Assembly: GCA_014529385.2 (NCBI GenBank)
Contig: CM043951.1
Span: 109,220,469-109,284,468 of the forward strand
DNA length: 64,000 bases
Source: Adiantum capillus-veneris
Lineage: Eukaryota > Streptophyta > Polypodiopsida > Polypodiales > Pteridaceae
Direction: 5' to 3'
A program made the position numbers and the translations under genes. This document shows positions 11,222 to 22,382 of the stretch, one piece after another. Numbering within the stretch: the first letter of the stretch is position 1; each line of letters begins with the position of its first letter. The notes below the pieces were generated by a model, which did not search any database, was not told the DNA's origin, and saw only the letters and a list, made by a program, of their open reading frames with translations.

Positions 11222-12265
11222 AGCCAGAGCTACGAAAAACCATTATGGCGTTTGATGTGTTTGAAAAGTGGGGGATTGATGCAATAGACCCGTTACCTAT
11301 CACAAGCAGGGACAAAAGCTATATTTTGACGGCAGTGGACTATCTTTCTAGATGGGCAGAGGCTATAGCAGTAAAACAGATCACTGCAAAGGATGTGGAA
11401 AAATTTGTGTATGATGAAATATGTTGCAATTTTGGGGTGCCACTGGAGCTACTTTCAGATAAGGGGCCTAGCTTTAGAGCTAAGCTGCTAGATTTTTTAT
11501 TTGCAAAGATGAAGATTAGGCACCAGCATACCACTCCTTATTACCCACAGTGTAATGGCTTAAATGAAACATTCAATGGTGAGTTGGTACAGATTCTTTC
11601 GAAAGTGACAGAGCACCAAGGAAAGAATTGGGATTTGGAATTGCCTAGTGCATTATGGGCTTACCGTACTTCGGTGAAGACAGGTACAGGGTTTACTCCA
11701 TTTTATTTGGTGTATGGAAAAGAAGTACTATTGCCTGTGGAAGTAGAGTTGCCTGCGGTCAAGATGTTAGAGAAGTTGCTTGGGCTGCCTAGTGATGCAT
11801 TCGAAGAGAGGCTCTTACAGCTACAAAAGGTTCAGTTGGATAGGATGAGTGCATTGGAACATTATGGGCAGATGCAAGATAGGGCTTTGGCAAAGATAAA
11901 TGAAAAGGTCAAAAGTAAGGGTATCAAGAAGCATGACTTGGTTTTGCGCTACATCAGTAAGCTGGACAACACCTTCCAAAAGAAGTTTCAAATTAAGTGG
12001 GAAGGCCCTTTCAAGGTAGTGGAGTGTTTTCCAAATGGCACATATCAGCTGGCTAACCTGGATGGTGTTCTACATAAGTCAAGGGTAAATGAATTGCGTC
12101 TTAAATTGTATCATGCTAGATTGATGATGGTGGAGCAAGATGAGCTGTCTGTGGAGCAAGCAATGTTGGTGAAGGATGAGGAGACCTGTGATGCGGCGAG
12201 TCTCATATCTCTCAGTGTTGCTGTTGAGCATGAATGCTCTAGCAGGCTAGGGGGTGGGCAAATTA
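11152..12265 (+). CDS. Integrase of the Tat-like element
   Basis: This frame takes over from the previous one by a one-base shift near 11150. It supplies the two Cys of the HHCC finger (CRSCNRCQ), then the DDE catalytic core: Asp in WGIDAID (near 11275), Asp in LLSDKGPSF (near 11457) and Glu in CNGLNETFNG (near 11556). All three are present. The C-terminal part has HDLVLRYISK and KFQIKWEGPFKVVE, the usual DNA-binding end. No chromodomain is seen. The open frame runs through the polypurine tract into the 3' LTR and stops at 12405; I end the annotation at the LTR boundary. Integrase would insert element cDNA in the nucleus. With the upstream breaks it is probably not produced as part of a full polyprotein. 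Confidence 0.85.
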
Positions 12266-13407
12266 TGTCAGGAGTTTTTTGGAGCAAGGTATTGCGCATA
12301 TGTACATACACATGCATGGTGCATCAAATAAAGGATTGCCCATTTTCCAGAGCCAGGTGGTTATGTGGGTCCCACATGTGTACAGGTAGGACAGTATGTA
12401 CATAGTGCATCGATTTTCACTATTACCAGTACTAGTGTGTTTTTTCTACAATAAGGAGGAGTTGGTAGCGCATAAAACTTCTCGAGGAATCTATCTGCGG
12501 GCCGACGACACGAGGTAAGCAGGTGCGTCAGATGGCATCTAGTGGCGTCAGGAGGCCGAATGGGGTCAATATTTGCACGTGGATGAATACGGACACAAAG
12601 TGGGTGTTTTCTTGTGATACTTATGCAGAAAGGTCATCATGAGGACCACTTTTTGGGGCCACTTCACGTGGTTGCGGGATGCATTATTGGAAAAAACTGA
12701 GTGCCAGGTGTGCGGATGATGCAAAAAGGTGACAACTATGCACTGCGAGGTCAGTTTTTGGCCTGTTCGGGGTCCGTTTGAGGTCATCTTAAAGGCCACG
12801 GGTGCCCAACTAATAAAGCTAAGTGTGGGAACTGAAAAAACAGAGATAAGAGCAAAAAAAACGTGGAGAAGAGAGGAGGAACAGCCGCAGGTGTGTTTTT
12901 GCTCATTTTGGAGCTTGTTTTGGCCGTAAACTGCTCATCCGAGGTCGGATTTGAGCACTTTGACATTGTAGATTGGGGTTTTGGGCCGTTCCGGACGCGA
13001 TGGTTCTGTCCATTTTGCCAAATTCCTCACTCCTTTCTTGCTGTTTTTGTGTGTAAGTTTCTCCTATGAGCGAAGTTTCTGCTCTAGTTTATGATTGTAT
13101 CTGGCTTCTTTTACCCATATTGTGTGAGCTATTTGCCCCATTGGTGTTGGCCCAAGCTCAATTGTATCTAAACATCAGAAATTCTCCTCTTTTGAGCTGA
13201 GTTTTTTGGGTGTGTGTGTGTGTGTGTGTGTCTGTGTGGAGTGGGCAAGTGGATAGTCTCTCTCCTCTCACTCCAGAGGTGTGTTCCCTGTCTCGGCCAG
13301 GTGTGTTGTGTAAGCCGAGTGGTGCCCCATAGTGTGTGTGTATATCCTTCCAAGAGTGTGTGTCAGGTCATTATAGAGGCGCTTTGTGTGTTTGCATCCC
13401 ACTCACA
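12266..13407 (+). repeat. 3' LTR of the Tat-like element
   Basis: This 1142-bp LTR matches 4643-5783 nearly base for base. It is preceded by the purine tract GGGGGTGGG and followed by target-duplication bases ACGC at 13408-13411. Confidence 0.92.
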
Positions 13408-14877
13408 ACGCCTACCCTCTCTGACTTCCACAGTAGTGAACATGTCCCTGACCCATTGTAAGTGATCATACATACACTTCTCAAGAACATTATTCCTAAA
13501 CTCCGGTTGTCCGTCCATATACTTCTCCCATGCCTTGAAGGAATTTAAAACTAGGTACAACAAATAATCTATGGGTCTATCACTTTAGAAGAATCTTCCA
13601 CCGTGCATATCGCAGGCTGCAAACTAGGCATTCCACATATGGTATGCATACTAGCCACATCTGTTGTAGACTGCTCATCATGTTTCTCCCCTCGTCCAAA
13701 TATCTTTGAACTTCTGTAGCACAAAGCTCAACATGCATATTGAAAATTGAATCTATGTCCCTATCCATATCACCAGCACAATGAGCCCAATCATATGAAA
13801 CACCAAAAGATTGCAATGCATTATGCACCCCCTCTGAATCATCACCATGCGATCTTCAAGCACATACCCTTGCTCGTCCAAGCCCTTAAAATCTAGTGTG
13901 TCCAAACCTTGTAAATCTGATATACAAAAGTCTTGTAGGTGCTCATGTACATCCACACCCTTTGAATCCTCATGCTTGTTTCAACTTTAGCCATTTGCAT
14001 GGAATCTGAAATTCCAAGCTTTGCATAGACAACTCAGGCAACCTCTTCATCATCTTTATCCTGTAATAGCCTATCATCCTCAAGCAATCATTCATCAATA
14101 GTAGTTTCCAGCATAGCCCTAATTTTCTTGCAAACCTCCACATAGATAGGCATATTAACACAATCCTCATCATCTTCATACATGCTTGGATCCCATCGTT
14201 CTTGGATGATAGCATCCTTAAACTTGGTCCAGCTATGTAGATTTTGTTGCATAGCTATGTAGATATGGGATCACAAACCTGTTGAATTTCAAAATCTTAT
14301 TCTCTTTTGGCACCCATGCAGCTCCAACTCTTCGTCATAGCACTTCAAGTACCCTACCGGATCATAACCATAAAAAATCCCCTGCTGATAAAAAATTGAG
14401 CGTTTGGCATTTTCAAGGGCCAACTGCTGCAACATCTCTTGTTTCTAGTTATCTGACGCTTCAAATTCCCTATTTTTCATTACTCGCTCCGATACTTCAA
14501 AAATTTCTGTGTTATCTTGCTCTTGAAACCCATCCACTTCACTTTTTCTCAGTTTTAAAATTGGTACCCAATGCTGGTTCATATTCTATACGACTTGCAT
14601 ATTGTTGCTGCAAAATAGCAGCCATTAACCCCATAATATGTTGTATCGTTTCTCTTGGTTTGTTGACATGGCTGGCTCCGTCTACCCCGATCAAGTTCGC
14701 GTCGAGTTCACCAAATTTGTCGAAGTGCACATCTCTCCAACGTCGACCAGGACAGCGCCGAGCTTCTGGATGTAGACGGAGGGAGCAGCCGAGGTGCAAA
14801 CCAAGGAAATCGAGTGTAGTTAGGAGTGATTTTAGTGCTATAGTGACACTTAGAGAGCAATAGCGAAATAATTTCAC
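13408..14877 (-). pseudogene. Unrecognised coding relic, upstream half
   Basis: Minus-strand coding-like sequence in several frames. About 14800-14540 reads VNKPRETIQHIMGLMAAILQ and YASRIEYEPALGTNFK; about 14400-14300 reads SIFYQQGIFYGYDPVGYLKC; about 14240-14090 reads ERWDPSMYEDDEDCVNMPIY. Next come GVSYDWAHCAGDMDRDID and ELCATEVQRYLDE (13828-13580), then NSFKAWEKYMDGQPEF (13563-13410), where it breaks at the 3' LTR. The last two blocks have counterparts in 3053-3871, so the two halves belong together and the protein seems to contain repeated modules. Stops and frame changes make it a pseudogene. I do not recognise the family. The GC-rich plus-strand reading over 14680-14860 is considered less likely. 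Confidence 0.45.
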
Positions 14878-15706
14878 ATATCAAAACAGTATTAATGACT
14901 AAAACCCAACTTAGACAAGATATTAGTACTTAATTGACATTGCAATCAACAGATGCTTCCAATTTTTGATCTCCGATAAATCCTATTACAGACCGGTTGC
15001 ATACGCCATCATTGGTATGCCTTTTGATTTGCAAACCCTAACCAAAAATCCCCAATATGATGAAAACAACCAGAGTTGGCCAAGCAAAAATCCCACCCTG
15101 TAAGCACAGCTTCCCTGCTTTTTAGTTTTTAGAATTTCCCCTTTTGTCCTCTGCTCGATCGAGTTTTGCTTGGTCTCTAACTTTCACAACAATCCCTTTG
15201 CACTGCTTGATTTTCCTGATTATGGTCGCTTGGAGGTCTCAGAGTTTGCTAAGAGAGATCCCCTCTTGTTGTTTCTTGCTTTGCCAATGGGTTCCAATCA
15301 AGAGAGAGTGAGATAGAGATAGAGAGAGCTTCCTGGTATCCTCCTTGCTCCACCACCCCTCCTTTCTACACCTCTCCCTCCTCCTACTGCTCATCCCACC
15401 TCCGTGGCTCCTCTCTCCAAGGTCAAGAGAGAGAGAGAGTTTGATCTCTCCTTGATGCCCTTGCCTTCTCCTCCCTTTGTTATCTTCTCCCTCTTCGTGC
15501 TCCCTTATCCTCTCCTTTGGCTTTGCAAACTTGAGGGAGCTTCCTCGCCTCGTTTCGGGGGAGTCTTCTCTATTCATCCTCTTTCATGATTTTGCCCTAT
15601 CCCCTCCTTCATTTCCTTCCTCGCCAAGCCCTTCCGGCTCATGCCTTGCCTCTTTACCTCCTTTCTCTTCCCCACGGCTGCCTTTTTCCTTTGCATGCCT
15701 TGCTTC

Positions 15707-15771
<65 letters not shown>

Positions 15772-16499
15772 CTTTTGGATTTCTTCAAGCCCTTCACATT
15801 CTTGCTTCATGCTACACGGATTCTTCTCCACATCTCTTCTCCCATGGGATTTCCTTGTTCATGCCCAAGCCTTCAACGATCTTCACTTCTCTTGCTTAGT
15901 TGAGATAAAGACCGAGAGAGGTCTTCCCCCTCCAATCTCCTCCCCTTTCCCTCACTTCCTCATCTCGTTCATCCTCTTCATGCAATGCCCTAAAACCTCC
16001 TATAAATACCTCCCCTCCCTAAGCAACAAGGGCATTGTCTTTGCTAGGGAGCACATAAACCCCTGCTTGCTAACGTGGCTACTAGGGGTTTATGCGCATA
16101 AACCCTTGCATGCTGATGTGGCAAGACGACTATGGAGTAGGGTCAAAATTGTTGAGACTAGGGCCGAAAATATGCACCATGGCCTGCTGGGAATTTCCCG
16201 TTTCATCGCCGAGACCACCCTCACCTTCTATTGCCTTGCGCAAGCACCATTTCCTCCTCTCCCCCGCTGCTCGTCGCCCTGCCTGGGCTCCCTCTTTCCT
16301 TTTTCTCCCCATTCACACAAGGTAGGTTCATTTCACTAAATGGGCGGCCACCCCTTCCCTTGCATGGCCCTCCTCCAAGTGTCCGTAGGGCGAAGCCCTT
16401 ATGGGCAGTCACATTCATAGGGGGCCATCGAAAGCTTCCCTCAGTTTGGGCTGCCAATGCCCGCATATTGCCTCGCATTCGGTTTACATGACGATCAAG
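14878..16499. other. CT/GA-rich spacer without a confident gene
   Basis: The plus strand is rich in CTCTC and the minus strand in GAGAG. Long open frames here are low-complexity translations (S/L/P or R/E). A (AG)n tract lies at 15709-15769. The sequence around 16040-16110 repeats the words CATAAACCC and GGGTTTATG on both strands. No domain was recognised. Confidence 0.5.
15709..15769. repeat. (AG)n microsatellite
   Basis: About 30 uninterrupted AG units. It explains the RERERE translations on the plus strand and the SLSLSL translations on the minus strand. Confidence 0.98.
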
Positions 16500-17215
16500 C
16501 ACTGCCAACACAACATCAACATGGCCGGCCCTTGTTTGGCTTCGTAAACACACCACTTTTGGCATATATATTGACCAAAGCATAGCCTTGCATGGCATTT
16601 ATTCTCAACATGCCTTGACTGACAAGATCATCGTGAATTTTGTTTCCCCTATCAGTGTCTTGAATGGTGCCATGGTGCCACATGCCTTTAAGATGCAAGT
16701 ATAAGTGATTGCATTGGCGAAAGGCCTTGCCTTTGCATTCGGTTAAAACGACTCGTAACTTCCTTGTCACAGCCATAATAGGCAGATCCTACACCCAATG
16801 TGCTCCAAGAGATGACCCTTTGAATTAAAGCCTCGTCAAGAACTTTATGTGCTTTTGTAATGGCACCAAATTTGATTACACACCAACCAAAGCATCGCAA
16901 ACCACAACACATTTAGCATACATCTTGACCACCATTGTGCTGAGCACAAGTACAACCGAGCATACCCAGCTATCAGTGTACTGAAGAGATGACATTCCGG
17001 ACAAGAGACTCCTTGGGCACTTATTCTACCGCATTCCAAAACCTGGATGAATCTCAAAATTCCCAGATGGAACAATAACTGAGGCGACCAAACTGGTATG
17101 AAATTGGCCTCGGGGAAACTTAAACTGCCAATATCTTAGCAACCAGAGCTCCAAATGGCAATCTGAAAAAACCAACATGCTCCACATGACGAGCACCTCA
17201 AGCAAATGCATTCAG
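16500..17215 (-). pseudogene. PLS-type pentatricopeptide-repeat (PPR) gene relic
   Basis: PPR proteins bind organellar RNA for editing, splicing or stability. On the minus strand several frames give PPR pieces: ECGRISAQGVSCPECHLFST and LIAGYA (about 17040-16960), FGAITKAHKVLDEALIQRVI followed by SWSTLGVG (about 16870-16790), FNRMQRQGLSPMQS (about 16760-16720), and NKIHDDLVSQGML with YALVNIYAKSGVFTK (about 16640-16550). The order alternates P, L and S-like motifs. Frameshifts occur between motifs and the start and end are lost, so this is a decayed retained copy. Minus sequence from 17215 to about 17350 may be eroded flank. No target transcript can be inferred. Confidence 0.7.
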
Positions 17216-17890
17216 TTCAACTTTTACCCTTCAACAATAGCTAAGCAATGCGGCCCATATCTGCAAAATGTCCAAGCTTCAAACTGACATAACTTCTTCA
17301 CCGTAGCTCCAATTGGCAAGCCGTAAAGATAGGCATGGAGAGCACATCAAACACTACAGATTTGGCTTATAAAATCACATTTTGACAGCATCACTACAAC
17401 TCAGCTTGCATGTGATAACTCCATTTCTAGGCACCAAACCCCACATTTAGCATACACTCCATCATCCTCTTACTGACATAACAATTGCTAACACTGTCCA
17501 AAAATTTGGCAAAACCTCCAATATGTATGCAAATTTTCATCTTTCATGCCGTGCTTGCCAAGCGGCATGATAACACGATAACATTTGGTGGGTAGAGCGT
17601 TTTTTTTGGGTATCCAACTTGCTTCTTCATCAGTGCATCATGCTCCTTCATCATGATGTTCACGGTTTCGTTCATAGCTATGCAGAGCATATTGAAGTAA
17701 TGTATAAAAACTATGAAATTGCACTAGTCATGGTCTTTGTGTTCCCTTCATCTTTTTTTTTCTTGTTGGTTTGCAGTGTGACATATGTATGATTTTCTAG
17801 GTTCATAGACTAGAGATGAGCCTCCTTACCATCTTACAAAGAGCACCTTGATGTTTACCTCTCTTGTTATGACCCCGACGGATATGACAA
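17216..17890. other. Spacer, no gene recognised
   Basis: The words AGCTCCAAATGGCA (17150s) and AGCTCCAATTGGCA (17310s) recur in similar surroundings, suggesting a diverged short duplication flanking the PPR relic. Otherwise nothing is recognised. Confidence 0.35.
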
Positions 17891-18265
17891 ATGAGGCATT
17901 TTCTTTTTGCAACCTCTAGAGCCCTTGCTGGTATAGGTGAGTCACTATGTGGCTGCCTTCAAATGAGTCATGCTCTATTAGAGTGCTTTGTGGAGATGTT
18001 TTGCAGGCGTGGTGGTATCTGGTTGGAGTTTCGGTGTGGGACAACACCATTCCTTGCAGCCTACCTTAGTATTGGGCAGGCTTGTGCTTCCATTGATAGT
18101 GATGAGGGCTTGATATTGACATATGTGCAACCACTACTACTTCCACATGTGCAGAGAGTTTATGAGACATCCACATCCGCACAGAAGCTAAGCTCCCCAA
18201 CGAGAATGTTCATGCAATTTCTATCATGTGAAGATACAAAGACCGCTCTAATCCACATGTCCTAA
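17891..18265 (+). pseudogene. Fragment resembling an N4/N6 DNA methyltransferase motif
   Basis: The 124-codon frame contains ALLECFVEMFCRRGGIWLEF followed by RCGTTPFLAAYLSIGQAC and ASIDSDEGL. This pattern, a helix ending in a small loop, then hydrophobic-acid-F-x-CGT, a helix with Gly and an ID(S/D)DE strand, resembles the S-adenosylmethionine-binding region of beta-class DNA N4/N6 methyltransferases (DPFCGSGTT and following). The catalytic (D/N)PPY motif is not seen, and the first acidic position reads E. Downstream (18600-18700) a frame reads EEKLQREAKLERLIEEFKKV, a likely coiled coil that may belong to the same former gene. Both ends fade into noncoding sequence. The call is tentative and the fragment is too short to be a working enzyme. 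Confidence 0.35.
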
Positions 18266-20190
18266 CCATTCACTGGAAATTTCCTTCACTTGGGCTTACC
18301 CAGCAAAAGGATTCACTGACTATCAACCACTCCTAGTACATCCTGGAGTAGCTAACAAAGAAGAAGAAACATCTCCGTAAGCTACTTAGGAGCACCTGAG
18401 GTACTGAGACTATGATTGCATATCAAGCTATTAGAGCGTCCCTAAAATTTCTAGAAGCGCCAACAAAAAACACATGGCTGACATATCTAGATAGAAGTGA
18501 TACATAGGTAGTCAAGTCTGAAACCACTACCTGAGGGCAGGCAAAAAGGAAGTTACAAGTAGAAGAGGAAGACAAGAAGAAGGGAAAGTGATCAATGACA
18601 TTGAAACAACAAGCTCGTGAAGAGAAATTACAGAGAGAAGCTAAACTTGAGAGACTTATTGAGGAGTTCAAAAAAGTGCATAGTGGATGTAGAGATTTTG
18701 CAGAGAAGTGGTTCTGAAGTGTCTCAAAAGAGATTTCCGGAGGGGCACACACATCCACACCGTCGACACCGCGGGGAAACTCAAGAGCATGAGAAAAGAA
18801 GGGGAAACAACATCAAAATTGGGCAATAGTTTCTTGATTACACTTCAAGAGGACTGTACAAAACTTGCAAGGCCATCACAATGGCCATTTCAAGAAAAAT
18901 TACAATGGGGTTTGACAGGCACACTCCTCTGTCAAGAAGCACCACTATGTAGGCTTCAAACGACACCAAAAAAGGCCCTAATTTGATTAAATATTGACTT
19001 TTTATAAGGGAGGTCTTCAACTTTAGAAACTGCCCTCTAATTGGTCCATTTGGCATCCTTAATTGGAAACTTTGGAAGGGGGGATCCGCCTTGCTTCCAT
19101 CTACTCTCTAACTGCTCTCTTTGGCTTGTGTTTGAGAGGGGGGTGCACTAGCCCCAAGGCATCTTTTTATCTTTTACCTTTACTTTTTGGCTTCATCTCT
19201 TCTCTCCCTTTCTATTTACCCCCCATCGACTTTTGGCTTGAACTACCCTTGTCTATCCTCGGACTCTCCCTTTGCTTGCTACCTTTGACCGGCCTTTGAC
19301 TAGGCTTGCCCCGGTCTATCACGCCACGTCATAGCTTCCCCAAGAGCGACCACCGCTGCCACCTCCACCACTCCCGCATGTGGGCCGTCGTCCACCAGAA
19401 GCGGCCAATCGTGCCACCGTGCAATGCCAGAGAAGCATCCCAAGGGCATCTCCATAGCTACGAGGTGAGGGAGCTCATCTCTCTCCCTTGTACACTACAC
19501 AAAGTCGGACATATACACCCCGCATTTACACCTTTGTCCATGCATGTGGGATCTTCCACCCACCGCATGGTGGCTGCTGGTGAACGGCCCTCCTTGGGTT
19601 GGAAAACTCCCCTCAATATATTGGAAAAAAAATCCTTTTTCTTCTTGCCTTCAGGGCTTTGCTACTTGGTGTTCATAAAACCCATGTCCAAGCTGCAATA
19701 TCCGATCGCAAGCCATCATTGTCGACTCCAACCTCCTTTAGCCTTGTCGCACTTCGACTCCCCTGAGCTCACAAACCAAGGCCACAAAAGAACAGAAAAA
19801 GCATTTGATGTCACACCGTTGGAGAGGGGGAATGGGGAACGACGCCCAGCACGACCAGAAATACCTCCCTATAGCTCAGGGTCAACACAGCACCCCAATC
19901 CACTCGAAAACACCTTCAAAATGATAATCCGATAGCCTTGCTGACAAGAATGTCTTCCAAGGGTACTTCTTTAGGTTTAATCCAAAGTTCATGCTAAATA
20001 TTCCAAAGGAGGGAGAACCCTCCAACTCCGCTGCTAGGGAATCAGAAGTAGAGCTAGAGGCATGAATGCCCCTAGCCAGAAGGGGAGGGCTAATGACGCC
20101 CGGCTTTCAAAGCCACCTCGAGAACCAACCCCAACCGGGAAGCATGAAATAATAACAATAAAATAAAAAAAGTTTTTCCTCTCTTCCCTG
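18266..20190. other. Spacer with short unassigned frames
   Basis: Apart from a possible coiled-coil frame near 18600-18700, nothing recognisable was seen. A 209-codon frame at 19306-19935 has no recognisable domain, and its GC-rich, H/P/S-rich composition suggests chance. The stretch from 19060 onward becomes progressively CT-rich. Confidence 0.4.
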
Positions 20191-20407
20191 CATGCGCCAC
20201 CTCCGCTCCCTTGCTACCGCGTGTGTAGTGCCCCCCCCCCCCCCCCCCCCCAGCACCACTCCCTCCCTCTCCTCCATTAACGCCACCCCTCCCTCTCCCT
20301 CTTGTTTTTTTGCAAGCTGCCAAAATCTCTCTCTCTCTCTTGTTCGTCGTCACCAGCCCAAGGGACCACCATAGGCTATCTCTCTCTCTTCCCCTCATCC
20401 ATTATTC

Positions 20408-20480
<73 letters not shown>

Positions 20481-20713
20481 ACTCACACTCCCGCTTTGTC
20501 TCTCACTCTTGCCATACTCTCTCTCCCTCGTTCTCTGTGTCACCAAGCCCATAGAGCGCATAAAATATCCCTCTCTCTCTCGTTTGTCAACCCGGAGGGG
20601 GCCGCCATGCATGGGTAGAACAGTCTCTACCTCTCTCATTCCCCACCCATGCCCACATGCTCCCTCACCCTCTCCCTCACCCGCTCTCTCAGCCTCTCAC
20701 CCCCGTTGACTCC

Positions 20714-20807
<94 letters not shown>

Positions 20808-21022
20808 GCAGCTAGGCATGAAGCAAAATCTCTCTCTCTGTCTCTTAACACCTACCACACACACACACTCTCACCCTCTCCCTCCCTCTCTCCCCATCTC
20901 TCGCTCAATGTCTCCCTCGCTCACTGACGCTCCCTCTCTCTCTCCTTTCCTGTGTCGTGAGCCAGTAGAAGTCGCTCTCTCACTCTCTTTCATTATTTAC
21001 ACACCCATACACACACACACAC

Positions 21023-21087
<65 letters not shown>

Positions 21088-21420
21088 CAGCCACCCTCTC
21101 TCTCTCTCATTCTCTGTATAGCAAGGCATGTAAAAAAAATCTCACCCTCTCTCTCGTTCCCACACACACACACTTGCTGACACACTCACCCACTTACACA
21201 CACACACACAACCCATATACATACCCACACACACTCCCTCGGCCTCTCTCTCACCCATCTCTCGCTCTCTTTCATGATACACACATATACACACACACCC
21301 ACACGCCTTGCGCACACACAACAACACTTACACGCATAAAAACGAACCTACTTACACACTCACACACACGAAACATGTCATGCACACGCGCATATCACAT
21401 ATGCACAAACACTTAAAGTG
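20190..21420. repeat. Dense CT/TA/CA microsatellite cluster
   Basis: Contains a run of about 21 C (20231-20251), (CT)n at 20410-20476, (CT)n followed by (TA)n at 20716-20805, (CT)n at 21026-21084, and many CA tracts between 20860 and 21400. The pyrimidine-rich strand is the plus strand throughout. Long S/L or R/E frames across it are artefacts of the repeats. Confidence 0.95.
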
Positions 21421-21519
21421 AAGAAGAAAATGAGTGCCACACCATCAACAAAAGGAGAAAGACGACCCAAAGCACGCGAAAGTGGCACCAAATTAAAGAA
21501 AGACGTCGAAGGCATGCCC

Positions 21520-22148
21520 TGTTAAGTATGGAGCCTGATTTACCCTTGTAATTTTCTGTAGTAAAAGCGCACATTTGTAAGGTCCCCATTATTAGGAGAA
21601 GCCATCGTGCGTGAAGGTAAATCACTCACCGAAAACCAAAATTTTAACAGTTAAAAACCAGGGGCAACTTTAGGGGCCTCGGGGGCGGACGCCCCCGAGA
21701 ATTTTTTTTCTTCGCCGGAATATTATGGCCGGACGGCGGCTGGAAAGTGGTCGGAAAACGACCGGTCGGTTGGCCGATGGCCAGTAGTCAATGGCCGGTG
21801 GCCGGTGGCCAAATTCAAAAGCGGACTTGTCTTCTCAAGGGCGGCCACACATGGGCGGATTGAAGGGTACGATTTGGACTTATCTACACAAGGGCGGCTA
21901 CACATGGCTGCCTCTCATTAGAGAGGGCAGCCCTTTTGGCCTATAAAAGGAGGCCATTTCTACACACATTTCATAGTGTGATGTTGATGCAACAAGGTGA
22001 GTGTGAGGAGGTGAGAGTAAAGCAAGGCGGGAGCTCTATTAAGGGTTTAATCCCTTTGTAAACTACTTCTTCTTTTGAAGTGCTAAAGCCATTGAGTGGC
22101 TGCTTTCACGTGGACGTAGCCCACATTGGATGAACCACGTATATCGTG

Positions 22149-22219
<71 letters not shown>

Positions 22220-22309
22220 CTACTCTATAATCTCTTGTGTGTGAAATCTATCTCTCTCCATTAAGTAATCTACTCAAATATCTATTTAGCTACGTCTTAT
22301 TTCCTGACA
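21520..22309 (+). repeat. 5' LTR of the copia element
   Basis: Begins TGTTAAG and ends CTGACA two bases before the primer-binding site. TATAAAA at 21942-21948 is a probable promoter TATA box. A (CT)n tract lies at 22153-22216. It carries a GC hairpin segment (about 21655-21705) missing from the 3' LTR. Confidence 0.88.
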
Positions 22310-22382
22310 ACTGGTATCAGAGCAAGGTTTGCTCGTAGCTAAATTATATCAAGGAAAGGGTTCCTTGAATTGAGTGGGAGTT

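Larger units (their letters stand above)
4643..13407 (+). mobile_element. Near-complete Ty3/gypsy LTR retrotransposon, Tat-like
   Basis: The element is bounded by two closely matching LTRs (4643-5783 and 12266-13407), both starting TGTCAGG and ending CTCACA. The four bases before it (ACGC, 4639-4642) are repeated directly after it (13408-13411), consistent with a target-site duplication. A candidate primer-binding site begins TGGTGCCCCC at 5790, and a purine-rich tract (GGGGGTGGG) precedes the 3' LTR. Domain order is gag, zinc knuckle, protease, RT, RNase H, a second RNase H, integrase. The second RNase H is the hallmark of the Tat/Ogre/Retand branch. It interrupts an older minus-strand coding relic. 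Breaks: a stop from a 117-bp tandem duplication (10634-10636) and a frameshift near 11150. Confidence 0.9.

Noticed and set aside
12266-12405. C-terminal extension of the Tat integrase into the LTR
   Set aside because: The frame stays open past the polypurine tract but the added residues are LTR sequence repeated at 4643, so it is not treated as a domain.
14282-14863. 193-codon plus-strand frame
   Set aside because: The opposite strand gives more protein-like blocks continuous with the unknown relic; this frame has no recognised motif.
15586-16339. Long plus-strand frames with RERERE tracts (up to 232 codons)
   Set aside because: They are translations of the (AG)n microsatellite and its CT-rich flank; no domain, and several frames are open at once, as expected for dinucleotide repeats.
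19306-19935. 209-codon plus-strand frame
   Set aside because: No recognisable domain; composition (H, P, S, R) follows the local CT-rich DNA. Kept only as spacer.
20231-20251. Run of about 21 C as a functional G-quadruplex
   Set aside because: A single homopolymer in a low-complexity cluster; also prone to sequencing error. No regulatory context seen.
20302-21180. S/L-rich frames of 90-135 codons
   Set aside because: Products of (CT)n, (TA)n and (CA)n tracts; all frames are open in such DNA.
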